From contig NZ_RKLY01000003.1 of assembly GCF_004745525.1 (NCBI RefSeq), forward strand, positions 1 through 64,000: a stretch of 64,000 bases of DNA, written 5' to 3'. The DNA comes from Companilactobacillus suantsaicola (GTDB lineage Bacteria > Bacillota > Bacilli > Lactobacillales > Lactobacillaceae). Shown here in pieces: positions 55,188-64,000 of the stretch; positions within the stretch are counted from its first letter, which is position 1, and each line of letters begins with the position of its first letter. The notes under the pieces were generated by a model. The model was not told the DNA's origin. It saw nothing but the letters and a program-made list of their open reading frames with translations, and made no database searches. The position numbers and the translations under genes are program-made.

Positions 55188-55715
55188 ATGTATGACTTGT
55201 TTGTTTTAGGACAACTGATGGACGAATCGATGAGCGGATACTTAATGCGCCAAATTTTGCAGCAATTAGTCGGATCCAGTCGCAAGATTAGTTTTGGAAT
55301 GATCTATCCATTATTTAAACGCTTAGATGAAGCAGGTTTCATCGAATTAAATGAAACTAAAACATCTGGTCGAATTAAAAAGGTTGCCACGATTACCAAA
55401 AGCGGTCGCCAACAATTCTTGAAATTAATGGAAAAGAAGATTCCGGTCAATTCAAATTTGGAATTCACCTATAATGTGAAGTTTCGCAATTTTCATCAAA
55501 TAGATAGGAAGTTACGTCAACAAATATTGCGTGATTACTGTCAATATTTGACCCAGGAAAAAAATTTGCTCAAAAAACAAATGGCTGACTTACCACAGAC
55601 TAATATTTCAAATCTGGATCTACAAAATGCGTTGTGGGTCAATGACTTGAAGGTCGCAAAAATTGTGGCTGCTTTAAATTGGGCCCAAGATTCGTTAAAC
55701 AAGCTTGAGAAATAG
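55188..55715 (+). CDS. PadR-family transcriptional regulator
   Basis: 175 residues. Winged helix LFVLGQLMDESMSGYLMRQIL, ISFGMIYPLFKRLDEAGFIEL, with the wing TSGRIKKVATITKSGRQQF. A C-terminal helical dimerisation part (~90-175) follows. It sits directly before an MFS transporter and behind a promoter with a palindrome in its spacer, so it probably represses itself and that transporter. Confidence 0.88.
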   Translation: MYDLFVLGQLMDESMSGYLMRQILQQLVGSSRKISFGMIYPLFKRLDEAGFIELNETKTSGRIKKVATITKSGRQQFLKLMEKKIPVNSNLEFTYNVKFRNFHQIDRKLRQQILRDYCQYLTQEKNLLKKQMADLPQTNISNLDLQNALWVNDLKVAKIVAALNWAQDSLNKLEK

Positions 55716-55725
55716 AGGGGATATT

Positions 55726-56913
55726 TTGGAAGAACCACGTACTATGTCGAAAAAGACAATCTTATTAATGGCAATCGTAACTGGGGTTATCGTTGCCAAT
55801 TTAAATTTTATTCAACCAATTGAAAACTTAATTGCTAATGACTTTGGAGTTTCAAAATCAGTCGTTGGAATGTTGGCGATGGTGACTCAATTAGGTTACG
55901 CCTTGGGACTATTGTTAATTGTGCCTTTAGGAGATATTTTCAATCGCTACAACTTAATTCAATTTATGATGATTTTATCAATTATTTCGTTATTATTAGC
56001 CTTTTTAGCACCAAATGCAGCTGTCTTTGCCATTGCCACGGCTTTAATTGGCATCACCTCGGTTGCGCCACAGATCATTATTCCTTACGCCGGTTACTTA
56101 GCGCCAGCCTTAGAACGGGGTAAAGTGTTAGGAATCGTCTTGAGCGGTTTATTAACAGGTATCTTATTGTCACGGTCTTTCAGTGGTTTATTAGGTAGTG
56201 TGATGCCATGGCAGGATATTTACTTGTTGGCGGCCGGAATTGACTTAGTATTTCTAGTCATCGTTCATCTATTTTTACCAAAAGATGCTCGGGGACACCA
56301 AGATTTGAAGTATTTACCAGTCATTAAAACTTTACCCAAATTGTTCACTAGCCAAAAGGCCTTGAGAAGTTCAGCCATCAACGGTTTTTGCATGTTTGGG
56401 ATGTCAAACGTCCTCTGGTCAACTTTAGCCTTTTATTTAGCTGATCAATATCACCTAGGCAGCAGTGTCGCTGGATTATTAGGACTTTTAGGAATTGCCG
56501 GAGTTTTAGTAGCACCATGGGTCGGCACCTTAGTCGACGAACGCTCACCAAAACTGACAATCGGTTTAAGCATGATTCTTTCAGGACTAGGTTTCTTAGT
56601 ATTTTGGTTAATCGGTTTTTGGATGATTGGTCTAATCGTCGGAATCGTCTTGTTAGATTTAGGGACACAATTTAGTCAAGTGTCAAACCAGGCAATTGTC
56701 CAATCACTCAATCGAAAACAGAGTAGTAGAAACAATTCCATCTTCATGTTCAGTTATTTCTTAGGTGGGTCATTTGGAACCCTCTTTGCTACCTGGGCTT
56801 GGAGCCACGCTGGCTGGTCCGGAGTTTGTTTGGTCGCCTTAGTATTTTTAATTATTGCGATTATTGATCACTTTGTATTAGGGGAACCTGAGAAGCTGAA
56901 TAGAGAAGCGTAG
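55726..56913 (+). CDS. MFS transporter (drug-efflux type)
   Basis: 395 residues from TTG 55726 (GAGGGG upstream), 12 membrane segments. MFS motif in LLIVPLGDIFNRYNLIQFMM. It is coupled to the PadR gene, the usual regulator/efflux-pump arrangement. Substrate unknown. Confidence 0.8.
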   Translation: MEEPRTMSKKTILLMAIVTGVIVANLNFIQPIENLIANDFGVSKSVVGMLAMVTQLGYALGLLLIVPLGDIFNRYNLIQFMMILSIISLLLAFLAPNAAVFAIATALIGITSVAPQIIIPYAGYLAPALERGKVLGIVLSGLLTGILLSRSFSGLLGSVMPWQDIYLLAAGIDLVFLVIVHLFLPKDARGHQDLKYLPVIKTLPKLFTSQKALRSSAINGFCMFGMSNVLWSTLAFYLADQYHLGSSVAGLLGLLGIAGVLVAPWVGTLVDERSPKLTIGLSMILSGLGFLVFWLIGFWMIGLIVGIVLLDLGTQFSQVSNQAIVQSLNRKQSSRNNSIFMFSYFLGGSFGTLFATWAWSHAGWSGVCLVALVFLIIAIIDHFVLGEPEKLNREA

Positions 56914-56937
56914 TTTGAGATTATGGATGTTTAGATG

Positions 56938-57105
56938 CCGTCTTCCGCAACAACTCGGGGAAATGCTGGAACGCTCTGGACACGACTTGAAGCCTTTTTC
57001 AAAACCGGAAAAAGTCTCCAAGCTCGGTCTTCCACTAGGCGCTGAAAGCGCCAAGAGGAATTTCAGGGCTGAGCATTTCCCCGAGCTGTTACTCCAGACT
57101 AGATT
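56938..57105 (+). repeat. structured intergenic element R3, copy 2
   Basis: Same single-stranded blocks as copy 1 (CCGTCTTC, GCTGGAACGCT, GGCTGAG, CTCCAGACTAGAT). The closing stem is different: CTCGGGGAAATGCT (56954-56967) pairs perfectly with 57072-57085. The inner stems also changed together (CTTTTTC/GAAAAAG; GGCGCT/AGCGCC). Confidence 0.8.
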
Positions 57106-57420
57106 TCAGTTATTTGCAGCTATTTCTGTAAATTCTGAGTGGGATATAAGTTCTATTCAAAGCTTAGTTAAAACTGATTTATAGTCTGGATACGTAATGG
57201 TAATTTGAATTTTTATTAGTAAAATTTTATAAAGAGATAGAAGATATTACTAGAGATGTAGAGGATTGAAGCAAACTAGTGACGTCTTCTTTTTTATACT
57301 TTTTATATTTCTATTTTGAATAGGGGAAGCAATTCAACTATAAAAACATCAAGCACTATATATGAATAGAATTGGTATTCCTAAATGAATGGAAAGCAAA
57401 TATAAAATAGATCCATTATT
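57106..57420. other. 315-bp gap between two R3 copies
   Basis: AT-rich. A weak inverted repeat (AGAAGA/TCTTCT near 57238-57294) is the only structure seen. No frame with RBS or family features. Confidence 0.5.
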
Positions 57421-57581
57421 CAGTCCGGAATAGCAAAGAAAATTGGCTCAGATGTGAAATTTTTGTTAATGCTTTAGCATTTACAAAAAGGCCAATCTTG
57501 GAAATGCCGCGTACTTTGCGGTAGTTTCAAGTTGTGCCCAGCACGTTGCCGCCAAATTTTCTTTGCTATGGAGGACGGCAT
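57421..57581 (-). repeat. structured intergenic element R3, copy 3 (inverted)
   Basis: Read on the minus strand it begins CCGTCCTCC and ends CCGGACTG, like the other two copies. The closing stem is ATAGCAAAGAAAATTGGC (57430-57447) with 57551-57569, one bulged base. The small hairpin is AATGCTAAAGCATT. Shared internal blocks include GGCACAACTTGA, TTGGCC and TCTGAGCC. Confidence 0.75.
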
Positions 57582-57689
57582 ACTTCCACCCACCATAAAA
57601 AAAGAATTTTCTACAAAAACCTTTTTATTTCAAAAATTATTCCATTTGTTATATTATTTTTGCGAGCGTTTATAAATGAGGGTATAAAT

Positions 57690-58850
57690 ATGGAAAAATT
57701 TTCGTTATTAATTGTTTTGTTTGCTGCTTTAGCCACACCGCTAATTACAGCCAAATTTCACTTGACCAGAATGCCAACGGCAATCTCTGAAATTTTGATG
57801 GGGATAGTAATTGGGAAGACTGGTTTGAATATCGTTCAACCAGATTCTAGTTTGCAATATGTGGCTAATCTGGGTGTGATCATGCTGATTTTCTTAGGAG
57901 GAATGGAGATTGATTTCTCCCTGTTGGAACCTAAAAAGGATCAATTCTCGCCATTAGGAACATCACTAGCAGGATTTGGCTCGATTCTTTTCATGTCCTT
58001 GATTCTAGGAGTAATAGTCTATAAAACAGGAATCTTTAATGAGTTTATCTTGGCAGTGATCCTGTTCAGTACAATTGCCATGGGAGTGATTATTTCCTTA
58101 CTAAAAGAGGTTGGACTACTTGAGACGAATTACGGCCAGACGATTCTGTTGACTTCGGCTATGGGTGAATTTATTCCGCTGTTGGCTTTGACCGTTTATG
58201 CGGCGGTTAAACGTCAAAACTACTTGTCTGTTTTTGGTTTGCCAGTGATTTTTCTTATTGCCATAATCTTATTACGTCGTTTTAATCGGATTTATGTTTT
58301 CTTTGATAAGATTGACAAATCAACGACCCAATTGGACATTCGTTTAGCCTTTTTCTTAATTTTTACTTTGGTAACTTTTGCCGAACAAATTGGAGCCGAG
58401 AATATCTTGGGAGCATTCTTAGCCGGAGCCGTTATGAAATTATTGCGGCCAAAGGAAGACACTGAGGAAAAGCTCAGCTCAATGGGCTATGGATTCTTCA
58501 TACCGGTTTTCTTTATTACTACTGGCGTTAAATTGGATTTGCGAACATTGTTGACTAACAAACAAGCTTTAATGTTGATTCCAGTTTTCTTTATCGCTTT
58601 TATCTTGAGTAAGACGATCGTCTATCTGGTATTCAATAAGAAGTTTGGTAAACGCTATTCAGTTGCGGCTGCGGTTTTAACTTCAACAACAATTACCCTA
58701 GTCTTGCCGATCTTGGAAGTAGGGCGTAATTTGAAATTGATCACTACGGCGCAGTCAGGTGCCATCACTTTGGCCGCAATTATCACTTGTCTGATTTGTC
58801 CGATCTTGTTCAATAAAATCCTCAATCATGAACCAGAAATAGAAGAATAA
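57690..58850 (+). CDS. CPA2-family cation/proton antiporter
   Basis: 386 residues from ATG 57690 (GAGGGT upstream). The frame opens 52 codons earlier inside repeat R3, which is not plausible. About 12 membrane segments, with the KefB/NapA-like pattern RMPTAISEILMGIVIGKTGL, LGVIMLIFLGGMEIDFSLL, ENILGAFLAGAVMKLL and SMGYGFFIPVFFITTGVKLD. It exchanges Na+ or K+ for H+. There is no C-terminal TrkA domain. Confidence 0.82.
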   Translation: MEKFSLLIVLFAALATPLITAKFHLTRMPTAISEILMGIVIGKTGLNIVQPDSSLQYVANLGVIMLIFLGGMEIDFSLLEPKKDQFSPLGTSLAGFGSILFMSLILGVIVYKTGIFNEFILAVILFSTIAMGVIISLLKEVGLLETNYGQTILLTSAMGEFIPLLALTVYAAVKRQNYLSVFGLPVIFLIAIILLRRFNRIYVFFDKIDKSTTQLDIRLAFFLIFTLVTFAEQIGAENILGAFLAGAVMKLLRPKEDTEEKLSSMGYGFFIPVFFITTGVKLDLRTLLTNKQALMLIPVFFIAFILSKTIVYLVFNKKFGKRYSVAAAVLTSTTITLVLPILEVGRNLKLITTAQSGAITLAAIITCLICPILFNKILNHEPEIEE

Positions 58851-58941
58851 TGATATTTTTTAGAATAAAATTGTGTATTTTTTTATAAAAAGCGTTACAC
58901 TATACCTGTTAAACAAAAAGTAACAGATAGAGGATGATCTG

Positions 58942-60039
58942 ATGAAAAAATATGAAGCAAGTACTGAAGAAAAACACATTGAGATCGTAAACATCGCTGG
59001 ACTTGAAAAACGTGTTCGTGACCACATGAGCAATGAGAAAGGTGCTTTTGGCTACATTCGTGGCGGTTCTGAAGATGAATGGACGATGAAGCAAAACACT
59101 GAAGCCTTTAATAAGAAGAAAATAATGCCCCGTGTCTTGCAAGGTATCAATCACGCAGACTTGAGTACAAAATTATGGGATATTGATTTAAAAACTCCAA
59201 TCATTGAAGCTCCATCAGCTGCTCATGGTTTAGCTCACGCTAAAGGTGAAGTCGACACTGCTAAAGGTGTAGCAGATGCAGGAACTATTTTTTCAATGAG
59301 TACTTACGGTAGTACTAGTTTAGAAGATGGTGCAGCCGCAGCTCCTGGTGCCCCACAATTTTTCCAATTGTACATGAGTAAAGATGATAAATTTAATGAA
59401 TTTCTAATCAAAAAAGCAGTTAAAGCTGGCGTCAAAGCAATTGTTTTGACAGTTGATTCCACGCTGGGTGGTTATCGTGAAGAAGACGTCATTAGTAAGT
59501 TCCAATTCCCATTACCAATGCCAAATTTGGCAGCTTATTCAAACGGTGATGGTGAAGGTAAGGGAATTTCTGAAATTTACGCAGCTGCCAAACAAGGCAT
59601 CGTGCCTTCAGATATTCAAAAGATCAAAGATTTGTCAGGTTTGCCAGTCTTTGTCAAAGGTATTCAATCACCTGATGACGCTGAACTCGCAATTGACTTT
59701 GGAGCTGACGGAATTTGGATTTCTAATCATGGTGGTCGTCAACTTGATGGTGGACCAGCATCATTTGATGTCTTACCAGCAATTGCTAGTGTCGTTGATA
59801 AGCGAGTTCCAATTGTCTTTGATAGTGGCGTTCGTCGTGGCGAACATGTTTTCAAAGCTTTAGCTAGTGGAGCTGATTTGGTTGCTATCGGTCGTCCGAT
59901 TATTTATGGATTAAATCTTGGTGGTGCACAAGGTGTAACTGATGTGATCGAACATCTCAACATGGAATTATCAATTACGATGCAATTAGCAGGTACTAAG
60001 ACAATTAATGATGTAAAAAACACCCAATTATTAGATTAA
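58942..60039 (+). CDS. lox: L-lactate oxidase (FMN-dependent alpha-hydroxy acid oxidase)
   Basis: 365 residues. FMN barrel with the active-site pair His/Arg in WISNHGGRQLDGGPAS, the loop FQLYMSKDDKFNEFL, and FDSGVRRGEHVFKALASGAD for the FMN phosphate. The family also includes glycolate oxidase. The length and N-terminus (EIVNIAGLEKRVRDHMSNEK) fit lactate oxidase of lactic acid bacteria. With O2 it converts lactate to pyruvate and H2O2. Confidence 0.85.
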   Translation: MKKYEASTEEKHIEIVNIAGLEKRVRDHMSNEKGAFGYIRGGSEDEWTMKQNTEAFNKKKIMPRVLQGINHADLSTKLWDIDLKTPIIEAPSAAHGLAHAKGEVDTAKGVADAGTIFSMSTYGSTSLEDGAAAAPGAPQFFQLYMSKDDKFNEFLIKKAVKAGVKAIVLTVDSTLGGYREEDVISKFQFPLPMPNLAAYSNGDGEGKGISEIYAAAKQGIVPSDIQKIKDLSGLPVFVKGIQSPDDAELAIDFGADGIWISNHGGRQLDGGPASFDVLPAIASVVDKRVPIVFDSGVRRGEHVFKALASGADLVAIGRPIIYGLNLGGAQGVTDVIEHLNMELSITMQLAGTKTINDVKNTQLLD

Positions 60040-60066
60040 TTTTTGTCAAACAGTTTAAAAAACATT

Positions 60067-60114
60067 AAATTAGCGGTATTCTTATTTAATTATGAGAATA
60101 TCGCTAATTTTTGT
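60067..60114 (+). terminator. terminator after lactate oxidase
   Basis: AAATTAGCGgTATTCT pairs with AGAATAtCGCTAATTT and is followed by T run. Confidence 0.85.
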
Positions 60115-60237
60115 AATTTTATTAGAAAAAATACAAGAAAGTTATTAACGTTTGACCTCGAGTGAACTTTAGGGTGTAAGCTATTAGTAATGCGTTATTT
60201 TTAATACAGTATTTTAGGATTTGAAGGTGAGATAAAT

Positions 60238-61998
60238 ATGGGGATTTTTTCTCGTTTAAAGTGGTTCTTTAAAAACCAATGGAAGCAATATTTAGTTGGT
60301 GTCCTGGCACTAGTTGTCGTAGCTATCTTCAACGTTATTCCACCAAGAATTATTGGGGATGTGGTTGATGCCGTTAGTAAGAAAAATATGACTGCTCGTT
60401 TCTTAGTCATCAGTATGTCAATTTTCTTAGTGACAGCGATTGCACAATATTTGTTGCGTTATTTATGGCGGAAGATGATTTTCGGCAGTTCTTTTGTTTT
60501 GGAACGTGAACTGAGAAGTCGACTGTATCGTCAATTTATGAAGATGGACGCAACTTTTTATAAAAAATGGCGGACTGGTGATTTGATGGCGCATGCTACC
60601 AATGATATCGATGCCGTTCGTGAAGTAGCTGGACCAGGTATTTTGACCTTGGCCGACTCAATTATTACTGGTACGTCAACCGTTCTAGCTATGGGTTTGA
60701 TGATCAGTTGGAAATTGACGCTGTTTGCTGTTTTGCCACTTCTACTATTAGGTATTATGGCAAATATTTTGGGTGGAAAAGTTCACGATGCTTTTTCACG
60801 TTCACAAGCTGAGTTTTCAAATATTAATAACAAGACTCAGGAAAGTATCGTCGGTATTAAAGTTCTCAAGGCGCTAGGTCAAGAGCGTGAAGACGAAGAG
60901 GATTTTGATAAGTATGTGGCCGACAATATTACTGCTAATAAACGATCATATCGACTAGATTCACTGTTTGATCCACTAACAACTTTGATCATGGGGATTT
61001 CTTATGTGATCACAATTATTTTCGGTGGTTTGTCAGTTTTACATAATCAAATCACAATTGGTCAATTAGTTTCCTTCATTACATATATGACTCAATTGAC
61101 TTGGCCAATGTATGCGGTCGGTAGCTTGTTCAACGTTTTGGAACGTGGTTCAGCTAGTTACGATCGAATCAGTGAATTGTTAGGCGAAAAATCTTCTTTA
61201 GTTCATCCAAAACACGAAGTGGAAGAGATTCCTGATGGAACACTCGACTTTAATATTCATTCATTCCACTATCCAGATGATGATCAGGCTACAGCTTTAC
61301 AAGATGTGCATTTTCAGTTAAAGGAAGGGCAGACTTTAGGAATTGTTGGCCCTACTGGTGGTGGAAAATCAACTATCATCAGTCTTTTGATGCGTGATTT
61401 CGATCATTATGACGGCTCTATTAAAGTTGGCCAATATGATATTCGAAAATATAATCTTGATAATTATTTGAATACGATCGGTTACGTTCCGCAGACTAAC
61501 TTCTTGTTTTCAACTGATATTCGTGACAATGTACGATTTGCCAATATCGAAGCTAGCCAAGAAGCCGTTGAAGCAGCTAGTCGTGTCGCCGATTTGGATG
61601 CTGATATTGAGAAGATGCCTAATGGTTACGATACCGAAGTTGGTGAACTTGGGGTCTCGCTTTCAGGTGGACAAAAACAAAGATTGGCGATTGCTCGGGC
61701 TATTTTGAGTAATCCTAAATTGCTGATTTTGGATGATTCCTTGTCAGCGGTTGATTTTAAGACTGAACGTAATATTGAACAACGGATTGCCCATAATCGA
61801 AAAGAGGCAACGACAATCATTGCGGCCAGTCGGTTGAGTTCGGTTGAAAATGCCAATCAAATTTTAGTCATCGACCACGGAACAATTATTGAAAAAGGTA
61901 CTCATAAAGAATTATTGGCTCAAAAAGGTTGGTACTACAATACCTTCCATCTTCAAGAGAAGACAGCTGAGTTAGAGGGGAGGCTAAATAATGGATAA
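60238..61998 (+). CDS. heterodimeric ABC exporter subunit with the non-catalytic site
   Basis: 586 residues: six membrane helices (~1-310), then a nucleotide-binding domain. Walker A GPTGGGKST and signature VSLSGGQKQR are intact. After Walker B the residue is Asp (LLILDDSLSAVD), and the H-loop reads IAASRLSSVE with Ser instead of His. This is the degenerate-site subunit of a BmrCD/LmrCD-type multidrug exporter; its LSGGQ serves the partner's active site. It overlaps the next gene by eight bases. Confidence 0.88.
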   Translation: MGIFSRLKWFFKNQWKQYLVGVLALVVVAIFNVIPPRIIGDVVDAVSKKNMTARFLVISMSIFLVTAIAQYLLRYLWRKMIFGSSFVLERELRSRLYRQFMKMDATFYKKWRTGDLMAHATNDIDAVREVAGPGILTLADSIITGTSTVLAMGLMISWKLTLFAVLPLLLLGIMANILGGKVHDAFSRSQAEFSNINNKTQESIVGIKVLKALGQEREDEEDFDKYVADNITANKRSYRLDSLFDPLTTLIMGISYVITIIFGGLSVLHNQITIGQLVSFITYMTQLTWPMYAVGSLFNVLERGSASYDRISELLGEKSSLVHPKHEVEEIPDGTLDFNIHSFHYPDDDQATALQDVHFQLKEGQTLGIVGPTGGGKSTIISLLMRDFDHYDGSIKVGQYDIRKYNLDNYLNTIGYVPQTNFLFSTDIRDNVRFANIEASQEAVEAASRVADLDADIEKMPNGYDTEVGELGVSLSGGQKQRLAIARAILSNPKLLILDDSLSAVDFKTERNIEQRIAHNRKEATTIIAASRLSSVENANQILVIDHGTIIEKGTHKELLAQKGWYYNTFHLQEKTAELEGRLNNG

Positions 61999-63787
61999 TC
62001 ATGAGCAAGAGAATATACTTAAAAAAGTTCGATCCCTATCACGCAAAGACCGTAATAACATTTTGAAATGGCTCTTTAGTTTTGCATGGGAGTTCAAGAT
62101 TCAATTTGCAATTGCAATTGGATTTGCCTTGGTTTTAAGTGTAATCAACATCTTTTTACCAAGAATGTTGCAATACTACATGGATAATTATTTGACCGAC
62201 CAAAGTACTGGTTTGAAATTAATCGTTGGCTTTGCAATTTTGTATGCTTTTGGAACGATCATTCAGGCGATTGTTCAATTCGTGCAAAACTTCTTCTTTG
62301 CGATGGGTGCTGAACGGACACTGGAAAGAATTAGAAGTAAATTATTTCACAAACTTCACACATTAGGCTTGAAGTATTTTGACGTCACGCCGGCTGGATC
62401 AATCGTGTCAAGAGTTACTAATGATACCAAGACTTTGTACAATTTTTGGACGTTGTTCTTGATGATCATTGTGGCCTTTTTCTCGATGATCTCAGCGTTT
62501 ATTGCTATGGCTTCGGTTCACATTTGGTTAGCCGTTGTAACAGCATTATTTGTCGTCTTATTGTATTTGGTAGTTTGGGTTTATCAACACATTAGTTCGA
62601 AAATCTATCAACGTTTGCGTGAATACTTGAGTCAAATCAACACCAAATTGAATGAATCCTTAATGGGGATTAGTATTATTCAGCAGTTTGGTCAACAAGG
62701 TAGAAAGACTTCAGAATTTGAAAACAAGAATAACGCGTACTATCAAATGCGTCGACAAATGATCAACGTCAATTCATTCTTGTTGAATCCGATGATCAAT
62801 TTGATGTTTACCTTGGCTGAATTGATTGCGTTGTTAGGCTTTGGTTTACAAAGTATGAATACTTTTGTGGCTGCTGGTGTGATTTATGCGTTTATTTCTT
62901 ACCAACAAAACTTCTTTAATCCACTGGGAAATGTCATGAATTACATGTCATTTTTCCAAGATGGTTTAGTTGCTGGTTACCGAATTATGCGCATGTTCAA
63001 TAATGAAACTTTGGCTCCAAAACAAAATGAGGATAGCACAGCTAAAATTACTGAAGGAAAAATTGAATTCCGTCACGTTACCTTTGGTTACAATCCCGAT
63101 GAACCAGTTTTGAAGGATATTTCCTTTGTCGTTGAACCTGGTGAAAACATCGCCTTTGTCGGTCACACGGGTAGTGGTAAGAGTTCAATTATCAACATCA
63201 TGTTGCGTTTTTACGAATTTGGTCAGGGGGAAATCTTGATTGATGACCATGATATTCGTGACTTTTCGACCCAAGAATTACGTCAAAAACTCGGATTGGT
63301 AATTCAAGAGCCATACTTATTCTATGGTGATATTGCCAAGAATATTCGAATGTTTGATGATTCAATTACCGATGAACAAGTTGAACAAGCGGGAAAATTT
63401 GTTGATGCCGATGAATTCATTCAGAAACTTCCCGCCAAATATCACTCTCCGGTAACGGAACGTGGTGGCAGTTTTTCAACTGGTCAACGTCAATTGATTT
63501 CTTTTGCCAGAACAATTGTTAGAAATCCGAAAGTCTTAATTTTGGATGAGGCAACTGCCAATATCGATCCGCAAACGGAACAAAGCATTACTAAAAGTTT
63601 GAAAAAAATGCGTGATGACCGAACAACAATTTCTATTGCGCATCGGCTTTCTACAGTTCAAGATGCTGATCAGATCTTAGTTTTAAGTGCTGGTCAAATT
63701 GTTGAACGAGGAACGCATGAAGAATTACTTGCTCTAGGTGGTAAGTATGCTGAATTGTATGCTTTACAATCAGTTGAAAATAATTAA
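61991..63787 (+). CDS. heterodimeric ABC exporter subunit with the catalytic site
   Basis: 598 residues: six membrane helices, then a nucleotide-binding domain. Walker A GHTGSGKSS, Walker B with catalytic Glu (VLILDEATANID) and H-loop SIAHRLSTV are intact, while the signature is altered (GSFSTGQRQL). This complements the upstream subunit, giving one active and one degenerate ATP site. Likely a drug or lipid exporter. Confidence 0.88.
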   Translation: MDNHEQENILKKVRSLSRKDRNNILKWLFSFAWEFKIQFAIAIGFALVLSVINIFLPRMLQYYMDNYLTDQSTGLKLIVGFAILYAFGTIIQAIVQFVQNFFFAMGAERTLERIRSKLFHKLHTLGLKYFDVTPAGSIVSRVTNDTKTLYNFWTLFLMIIVAFFSMISAFIAMASVHIWLAVVTALFVVLLYLVVWVYQHISSKIYQRLREYLSQINTKLNESLMGISIIQQFGQQGRKTSEFENKNNAYYQMRRQMINVNSFLLNPMINLMFTLAELIALLGFGLQSMNTFVAAGVIYAFISYQQNFFNPLGNVMNYMSFFQDGLVAGYRIMRMFNNETLAPKQNEDSTAKITEGKIEFRHVTFGYNPDEPVLKDISFVVEPGENIAFVGHTGSGKSSIINIMLRFYEFGQGEILIDDHDIRDFSTQELRQKLGLVIQEPYLFYGDIAKNIRMFDDSITDEQVEQAGKFVDADEFIQKLPAKYHSPVTERGGSFSTGQRQLISFARTIVRNPKVLILDEATANIDPQTEQSITKSLKKMRDDRTTISIAHRLSTVQDADQILVLSAGQIVERGTHEELLALGGKYAELYALQSVENN

Positions 63788-63892
63788 CTATAACTTATAT
63801 GCATGAGAGGGTATTCAAAATAAGTATTTAACATATCAAGCAATTTAGTTAACAATAATATTTGTAAATAAAACAAAAAGGTTTGGTATTTA

Positions 63893-64000
63893 ATGAAAAA
63901 ACAAATAAATGAAGGATATTTTGATGGCGAACGCCCACTCTTTAAGGAACACGACGCTCAAATTTCCGATACAACTTTTGGTGAAGGAGAATCACCTTTA
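63893..64000 (+). CDS. DUF3737-like protein (partial, 5' end)
   Basis: ATG 63893 with AAAAGG upstream opens a frame running off the window end (36 codons). YFDGERPLFKEHDAQISDTT followed by GEGESPL matches the opening of DUF3737 proteins (GERPLF, HD, DGES), a right-handed beta-helix family of unknown function. Confidence 0.65.
   Translation, partial: MKKQINEGYFDGERPLFKEHDAQISDTTFGEGESPL

Noticed and set aside
56915-57184. 89-codon open frame on the plus strand
   Set aside because: It lies entirely inside and around structured element R3. Its sequence is explained by the paired stems, and there is no RBS or family match.
57534-57689. N-terminal extension of the CPA2 antiporter
   Set aside because: The extension overlaps R3 copy 3, lacks an RBS and is not hydrophobic in the way the family requires. 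ATG 57690 has GAGGGT upstream.
58870-58900. cre site upstream of lactate oxidase (AAAAAGCGTTACA)
   Set aside because: When aligned on CG it mismatches the consensus at five positions, so it is too weak to list.

Overview
The window is AT-rich, Gram-positive DNA from a member of the Lactobacillaceae. Its low GC and its gene set (LysM surface protein, WxL/DUF916 pair, SUF operon with SufU, C69 dipeptidase, NrtR/NiaP) suggest a Companilactobacillus-like species. The genus is an inference from composition and gene content, not a database match. No rRNA, tRNA, CRISPR array or insertion sequence was seen.

Region by region. 0.2-1.7 kb (minus) is a three-gene operon that looks like a toxin-antitoxin-chaperone (TAC) module: HigB-like toxin, HTH antitoxin with a long tail, and a SecB-like protein. 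1.9-6.7 kb is a divergent GH65 disaccharide phosphorylase / PTS EIIABC pair with two copies of a palindromic operator between them. 6.9-8.7 kb holds a GNAT gene, an Abi_2-type abortive-infection gene broken at an (AT)n tract, and a small membrane-protein gene with an in-frame stop. 8.8-13.7 kb is a gluconate locus (RpiR regulator, gntZ, gntK, gntP) with cre-like sites. 14-15.5 kb has a LysM surface protein and a VIT-family metal transporter.

16.1-30.0 kb is the main feature: an 18-gene, single-strand operon for a glycyl-radical-enzyme microcompartment. The lyase has every choline TMA-lyase (CutC) active-site residue I could check (Y208, D216, C489, E491, T502, Y506, G821). With CutD, an acylating aldehyde dehydrogenase, PduL, an iron alcohol dehydrogenase, EutJ- and EutQ-like proteins, five BMC-H, one EutS-like and one EutN-like shell proteins, it should split choline to trimethylamine and acetaldehyde. 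The acetaldehyde would then go to ethanol and acetyl-phosphate inside a shell. A second aldehyde dehydrogenase homologue has lost the catalytic Cys (Pro251).

30.1-30.9 kb is a MerR-family gene with a nonsense codon. 31.4-36.7 kb is the SUF iron-sulfur operon (sufC-D-S-U-B plus a MIP18/SufT-like gene). 37-45.9 kb carries a C69 dipeptidase, a DUF915-type hydrolase, small genes, an ACT protein, MarR/GNAT, and niaP/nrtR with a 29-bp perfect operator. 46.1-47.9 kb is a WxL protein with its DUF916 partner. 47.9-60 kb contains an SMR exporter, a degenerate ABC pair, a secreted nuclease, an acetyltransferase with a MerR gene, AzlCD, an old-yellow-enzyme homologue, PadR/MFS, a CPA2 antiporter and lactate oxidase. 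60.2-63.8 kb is a heterodimeric ABC exporter, and the window ends inside a DUF3737-like gene.

Intergenic DNA is unusually structured. A ~160-nt element occurs three times (36.8, 56.9 and, inverted, 57.4 kb) with stems that change sequence but stay paired. Two other repeat families (38.5/55.0 kb; 14.6/38.6-38.9 kb) behave in a similar way. Several terminators share one apical sequence (GGTAATC/GATTACC).
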